The notes under the pieces: model-generated | What the model was told of the DNA's origin: nothing | The model's input: the letters and a program-made list of their open reading frames with translations, nothing else | The model's database searches: none | Part shown: positions 61,230 through 61,276 of the stretch, one piece after another | Position numbering within the stretch: the stretch's first letter is position 1 | Layout: every line of letters begins with the position of its first letter | Translations under genes and position numbers: made by a program | Origin: Bacillota bacterium | Lineage (GTDB): Bacteria > Bacillota > Sulfobacillia > JAJZYS01 > JAJZLH01 | NCBI GenBank assembly: GCA_021803575.1 | Contig: JAJZLH010000019.1 | Span: 1-61,276 of the forward strand | Reading direction: 5' to 3' | DNA: 61,276 bases

Positions 61230-61276
61230 GGTCCGGCGCTCGGCTGCCAGCTTGCTGAGGACGTCGTGGCGACTGG

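Overview
This is a GC-rich (about two thirds G+C by eye), gene-dense bacterial chromosome segment. It has no insertion sequences, prophage genes or CRISPR arrays that I can see. From 59229 down to 29493 the minus strand carries the rif, str, S10, spc and alpha ribosomal clusters fused into one run: rplJL-rpoBC-L7Ae/L30e-rpsLG-fusA-tuf-rpsJ ... rpsQ-rplN ... secY-adk-map-KOW protein-infA-rpmJ-rpsMKD-rpoA-rplQ-truA-rplM-rpsI. The L7Ae-like gene between rpoC and rpsL, the KOW gene between map and infA, the zinc-type S14, S4 and L36, and a cysteine motif in the EF-Tu G domain all point to a deep-branching, high-GC Bacillota or a neighbouring Terrabacteria lineage. The species cannot be named from the sequence alone. 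The ecfA/ecfT genes that often sit between rplQ and truA in Bacillota are absent, and nusG-rplK-rplA do not precede rplJ.

Layout. 1-1145: tail of a GNAT acetyltransferase gene and a FitAB/VapBC-type toxin-antitoxin pair with a perfect operator palindrome. 1224-5358 (minus): a five-gene operon of a degenerate nitrilase homologue, an intact nitrilase-family amidohydrolase, a PaaI-like thioesterase, a SIS-domain protein and a metallophosphoesterase. 5428-8114 (plus): SWIM-like zinc protein, inositol-monophosphatase family enzyme, unknown protein. 8121-12060 (minus): MoxR ATPase, DUF58 protein, membrane transglutaminase. 12112-14119 (minus): MFS transporter and a P-loop ATPase without the catalytic lysine. 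14334-18891 (plus): heterodimeric ABC exporter with complementary degenerate sites, then endonuclease III. 18872-22963 (minus): DtxR-family regulator, Nramp-type transporter, a 77-residue membrane protein and a fused EtfB-EtfA. 23075-28250: NAD(P)-binding protein, M14 peptidase, tRNA-Arg(CCG), MntP-type exporter, GNAT, coiled-coil protein, O-methyltransferase and arginase. Then come the CCA-adding enzyme and the ribosomal run. 59448-61276: a SAM methyltransferase and a VIT1/CCC1 transporter with a ferritin-like domain.

How it works together. Translation and transcription genes are packed with ATGA, GTGA or TGATG overlaps and driven by a few visible promoters: rplJ with an attenuator-like leader, rpoB with a promoter whose -35 lies in a hairpin, and the str promoter just after rpoC. 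Several of the best promoters share the -10 box TATACT. A metal-homeostasis theme recurs in the accessory part (DtxR and Nramp with a palindromic operator, MntP-like exporter, VIT1-like protein, manganese-dependent arginase).

Most noteworthy: an L30 protein with a histone-H1-like tail, an rpsE gene that seems to begin at CTG, the nitrilase/pseudo-nitrilase operon, the fused ETF downstream of an Nramp transporter, and the leader hairpins in the rplJL-rpoBC region. I saw no clear anti-phage island. The nitrilase operon is my best candidate for an undescribed pathway. No stretch over 300 bases lacks a gene; the longest gaps (249-449, 26544-26745, 59230-59447) are about 200 bases each.
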